NCBI GenBank assembly: GCA_037178675.1
Contig: JAYMGJ010000375.1
Coordinates: forward strand, 27,093-91,092
DNA length: 64,000 nucleotides
Direction of reading: 5' to 3'
DNA from: Scleroderma bovista
Taxonomy: Eukaryota > Basidiomycota > Agaricomycetes > Boletales > Sclerodermataceae
The notes under the pieces were generated by a model that saw only the letters and a program-made list of their open reading frames with translations, made no database searches and had not been told where the DNA came from. The position numbers and the translations under genes are program-made. Every line of letters begins with the position of its first letter. Position 1 is the first letter of the stretch. Shown piece after piece: positions 60,711-64,000 of the stretch.

Positions 60711-62504
60711 ACATTGTATGAATACCTACATATATGTTCATCACAACAATAATTGGTTAATCAAATATCGGCCAAAGCGACACATGTGATATAATGTTGC
60801 CGGCCAAAGTCTGAGCTGCGGCTGCAACACCCGGCCAGGTTAACAATGAGGCAGAAATCACACAGGGAACACATCGGCATGAATGGGAATAGCACATGTC
60901 TGGGTGGAGGTGTCGTCCGCATCTTCCAATACAATGGGTGCCGCAAGTTGATACCTTATGCTGGTCGTCAAGTTTGCAGCTGTGATGGCTGTAACCAATC
61001 ATGGCTGGGCGGCAGTGGTGGCCTCCACTATGACAAGTACGGCCGCGGTATCATGGCAAAAGAAAGGTATGCCACAGCAATGCGGCCAGAGAACCAGGGA
61101 TAGCCGCTGCTGCCGAAGGACTGTTAGCAGCATGGCAGCCAAAGCAGCAGGGTAGCCATGGAATTGTGGCCAAGGGGCTAGAAGTAGCAGAGTAGGCCCC
61201 GCCTCCTGCAGTTCCCAAGGCACGCTGCTAAAGTGGTGTCACACAATGTGTCAAGCCCCATATGATGGTGTCCCATGATTACATAACAGCCCCAGGTGCC
61301 GTATCATCTATATGAGCAGGAGGCCCTGGATATAGTGTTCTCTATTCTATTATAGAGCCCAACAAATAGGAGTGAGTAGGAGGGCTGCAGTGCCAGTGTC
61401 CCGTGCTTTGCATCAGGCCCTAAATATGGTTTGCCATTTCTGTTGGCAGGCCAGAGGAATAGTGTGTTTCGGGCTTTGATCAGGCTGTAACAACAGAGTC
61501 CCTTTCTTACCAAAGGGCCATGGAACTATTGTCCCTTGCATTCCAATGGGCTGTGCAGAGACTGTACCTTTAAGGGGTGCTAGCCACAGGTGTGGTGTCC
61601 CATAACTCTGGGCAAGCCCTGGAGACAGCATCATTTATAGTCAGTGCGCCCAGCTCAGTCTGACAGGCAATGGCCATGGTATCCCATAGCATTGGGCAGG
61701 CCCTAGCAGAGGTGTTATCTAGCTATGCAGGCAAACCTTGCAAGTACATTTTAAAGTGACAAGCCATGAATGGGGTGTCCCAGAGGATTAAACAAGCCCT
61801 CAATGCAGGAACAACTATATAGTTGGGAAGGCATGTGGATAGGTGTCCCATTGAGTGCGTTGGGCCACAAAGTTGATCTCCCTGTATACCCATTAGGCCC
61901 TAGATACTATGTCCTCTATATAGATGTATCGCCGTGCATATAGTGTTAAGTAGCTACCGTTAGGCCAAGATCCGGCACGAGGAACCGTCGGCACTAAATT
62001 GATGCAGCAATAGATGCGGCTGACACATAACACCCGGCACCACATATCGTCGGCACCACATATCAGCGGCACTGCATATCAGCGGCACAACATCTCATCG
62101 GCACATCATCTCGTTGAACATGCCGGAGTGTTGACTTTGCCGCACTGTTGACCATGCTGCAATGCTGATTGACTGGCTCACTATGGTGTTATTGCTGCCG
62201 TCAGATTTCACCACACTGCCTCCATTGCGTACTGGCTCACTTATTCTATTGGTATGCTACTCCTCTGAGCCCGAGTATTTTCATGACGACACCCATTTGT
62301 CCGGCTTAAGACTTTCACCCTACCCCACGATGACAACAGAGCCATGGGCCCACCGTTGTCACTTGGTGACAATGCTGTCAGGGGCTGACCCCTGTGATAC
62401 AGCAAAGCTCTAGTCATAAGCCTCACTTCCACCAGCCCGTGTAGCACGGCCAATTGTCATTGTCCGCTGACCGTATAACATGGCCTACCCAGGTGCATGG
62501 GCTC
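60711..62504. other. Right non-coding region of element B
   Basis: No supported gene. It contains the right copy of the long direct repeat (about 61030-62010) and then a CGGCAC cluster (61975-62110), followed by the right end. Confidence 0.6.
61030..62010 (+). repeat. Long direct subterminal repeat, right copy
   Basis: Same orientation as 44550-45330, diverged. Both copies are followed by CGGCAC-rich sequence. Confidence 0.7.
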
Positions 62505-62512
62505 GATTGGCC
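62505..62512. repeat. Target-site duplication, right (GATTGGCC)
   Basis: Second copy of the 8-bp target; see 44306-44313. Confidence 0.85.
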
Positions 62513-63188
62513 TGGTGGAGCAAGAACTTCAGCTCAGACAAGGTCAGGCCAATGACACTTTACATGAAATACGACTTGGTCTAGCAGATAAGGTGGTGTT
62601 GTTTCGGACAGAGGTCAGACATGGGAGGAACTATGTGGGGACCACCCGCGCATGGAAAAAGGTAGCTGACCTGGATGCAATGGTAAAAAGATATGCTGTG
62701 GTCTACCACCGTTGCAGAAAGCAAATGATCGCCTTAGAGGCCGAGCCGAGGATCCTGGACCGCTATAAAGTACTTTCCAAAAAGGATCTCACAGTCAGCA
62801 CCGCGGTCTCAGATCCCAATGCAAGGGGACATCGCCATGACTCTTTGGCATGGTTTTGGACTATGGATATACCCAAAGACACTGATAAAAATGATTGGAT
62901 GTCAGAATGTAAGCCTTTCCATGCACCATCATATACCCTTCAGAATAATGATTCGGACCAGTTTACTGTGTCCACTGGCTGCAGGCAAAGGCAAAGCAAG
63001 ACAGATGGACTGAGGAAGTGGAGTTGATAACTGCAGAACAGGGTTGGACACATACCTTCTTCAGGACCCGGGCAAATCGCTGGGAGGAAAATGCCTCTGA
63101 GGCTTCATTATGTGGTGACCGCGGCTTGGCATGTTATGCAGCAAGGCAATATGACATGTATAACAAATTGGGTAGACTTTGTCAGTAG
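62513..63188 (+). pseudogene. KDZ transposase A, 3' part
   Basis: The remainder of exon 9 (62513-62908) and exon 10 (62962-63188, stop TAG). It holds ELQLRQGQANDTLHEIRL, DPNARGHRHDSLAWFW and VHWLQAKAKQDRW, the usual C-terminal blocks of KDZ transposases. It joins in frame to 44313. Unlike element B, the last exon is free of stops. Confidence 0.9.
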
Positions 63189-63337
63189 TCCCGTGACTGC
63201 TGCATATTATTTGTGTCGTTGAGTCATAATTTGTGATGTTCATTATTATGGGGAACATCAGTCAGATAATTCAATTATCATTCAATGTGGACAGGAAAAA
63301 ATCATAATTGTCATGTGTCACTATTGGGATGGCCACA

Positions 63338-64000
63338 CTACTCATTTGTGCCTCTCCATAATCTATCCGCAGATGCCGCCCATTTGTCCTCCAGTTCATC
63401 CCCTGCATCGGTCAAATATTCCACCATAGCCATGCGGTCAACCAGATGTTGCAACACCATGTTTTGATGAAAGATCTTCTCATCAGTTTCTTCCAACATT
63501 TGCTCGGTTTGTAGTCGGAGATCCTTCAGGCCAATGTGGGGGGTTTCTGGGACATCAAATAAAGCCGGGATTGCAAAGTCCCCAGGCTATTGACAATGTT
63601 ATTAGCTTATCATCGCACATGAATGTAACCTTACCTGGTATTCGGCAAAGAATTTCTCCACCTCTGTGACCAGCTGGGTGAAGGTTGTCCACGGTATATC
63701 TCCGCTATTCCCCCACACCCACCACTCCCGTGGTGTACTGTGTGTGCTGTGGACTCTAGCCTCCCGGTGATACACCTTGAATACATTTATTTCTTTGATT
63801 TGTTCCATCCTTGCATCACTAGCCCCTTTCTGTTGCACGCGGCAAGTAGCCGCTCCAAAAGTGCTTACATGGGGGATATGGTCATATTCAAAGTTTCAAT
63901 ATGGAAGAACACACCACTTCTGAACATGTCCATACCAGTTGATCTTCTCCAGAATGGCATGGTCACTGCTTTGCTGCAAAGAATACACGAACCACCTGAA
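63338..64000 (-). CDS. 223-residue-type protein of element A (5' end beyond window)
   Basis: Last exon 63338-63586 (PGDFAIPALFDVPET ... VDRMAMVEYLTDAGDELEDKW), middle exon from 63635 to about 63866 (GASDARMEQIKEINV ... WWVWGNSGDIPW ... EKFFAEYQ), first exon from about 63915 beyond the window end (FVYSLQQSSDHAILEK). Homologous exon by exon to the element B protein. Here it converges on the transposase, whereas in B a dioxygenase gene lies between. Confidence 0.65.

Larger units (their letters stand above)
44314..62504. mobile_element. KDZ transposon B, 18.2 kb, nested in element A
   Basis: Bounded by the 8-bp duplication. Right end inward: GAGCCCATGCACCTGGG; left end: ACATAATGCACCTGC, so the terminal repeats share TGCACCTG and further scattered matches but are imperfect. 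Genes from left to right: Zn2Cys6 protein (+), W-x-P-P protein (+), basic protein (-), 508-aa homologue (C-terminal part -, N-terminal part inverted to +), KDZ transposase (+), TET/JBP dioxygenase (-), 223-residue protein (+). CGGCA/TGCCG is scattered throughout. Confidence 0.88.
29523..64000. mobile_element. KDZ transposon A (right end beyond the window)
   Basis: The left end GAGCCCATGCACCTACTTAGG closely matches the right end of element B read inward (GAGCCCATGCACCTGGGTAGG). It carries genes on both strands: Zn2Cys6 protein, W-x-P-P protein, small basic protein, 508-residue protein, KDZ transposase, and a 223-residue-type protein running off the window. It is interrupted by element B (44314-62504) and probably by another insertion near 37400-39200. 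CCGCGG is scattered through its coding and non-coding parts. Confidence 0.8.

Overview
The window looks like nuclear DNA of a mushroom-forming basidiomycete (Agaricomycetes). The signs are introns of about 45-60 nt with GT/AG ends, a fungal STE6-type pheromone exporter, a fungal urease relic, and KDZ (Kyakuja-Dileera-Zisupton) transposons carrying a TET/JBP dioxygenase, a pairing known from mushroom genomes. About 85% of the window is mobile or repetitive DNA. No bacterial operon, tRNA, rRNA or CRISPR was seen.

Layout. (1) 1-9,000: a decayed F-box/LRR-like fragment, an intact four-exon STE6-like ABC transporter on the minus strand (1484-6091), and a wrecked urease gene (about 6817-8960). (2) 10,987-19,934: a Ty1/copia retrotransposon with 585/584-bp LTRs, a 5-bp target duplication (CCTCC), gag and pol in one frame separated by a single TGA, and about 2.4 kb of extra reading frames between the 5' LTR and gag. 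(3) 21,088-29,309: a giant fold-back element, two inverted arms around a 96-nt loop. The inner 950 bp of the arms are mirror-identical; the outer arms consist of minisatellites, and the right arm is strongly expanded (a 1,085-bp higher-order repeat plus a 1.24-kb insertion). (4) 29,318-29,522: an old copia LTR scrap interrupted by a KDZ-type end. (5) 29,523 to the window end: KDZ element A. (6) 44,314-62,504: KDZ element B, nested inside the transposase gene of A with an 8-bp target duplication (GATTGGCC).

The two KDZ elements carry the same gene set: a Zn2Cys6-type zinc-cluster protein, a W-x-P-P repeat protein, a small basic protein with phase 1-1 exons, a 508-residue protein, the KDZ transposase with a CxC2 zinc motif, and a 223-residue protein. 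Element B also shows a TET/JBP 2-oxoglutarate/Fe(II) dioxygenase; the A counterpart, if any, lies beyond the window. Removing element B and one target copy restores one continuous ten-exon transposase frame of 1012 codons in A. B's own transposase has two stops and a broken splice donor, its 508-aa homologue is split by an inversion, and A's W-x-P-P gene has one stop.

The most interesting signal is that element A is studded with CCGCGG, about 35 copies by eye in 16 kb, in nearly every exon as well as in introns and spacers. The preceding 29.5 kb has about one copy. Element B instead carries many copies of CGGCA/TGCCG. Both motifs contain the CGG triplet typically bound by Zn2Cys6 proteins, and each element encodes one. 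With the TET/JBP enzyme, this suggests (as inference) a self-recognition and anti-silencing system: the element's own zinc-cluster protein marks element DNA and the dioxygenase removes cytosine methylation there. It is comparable in logic to VANC proteins of plant VANDAL elements.
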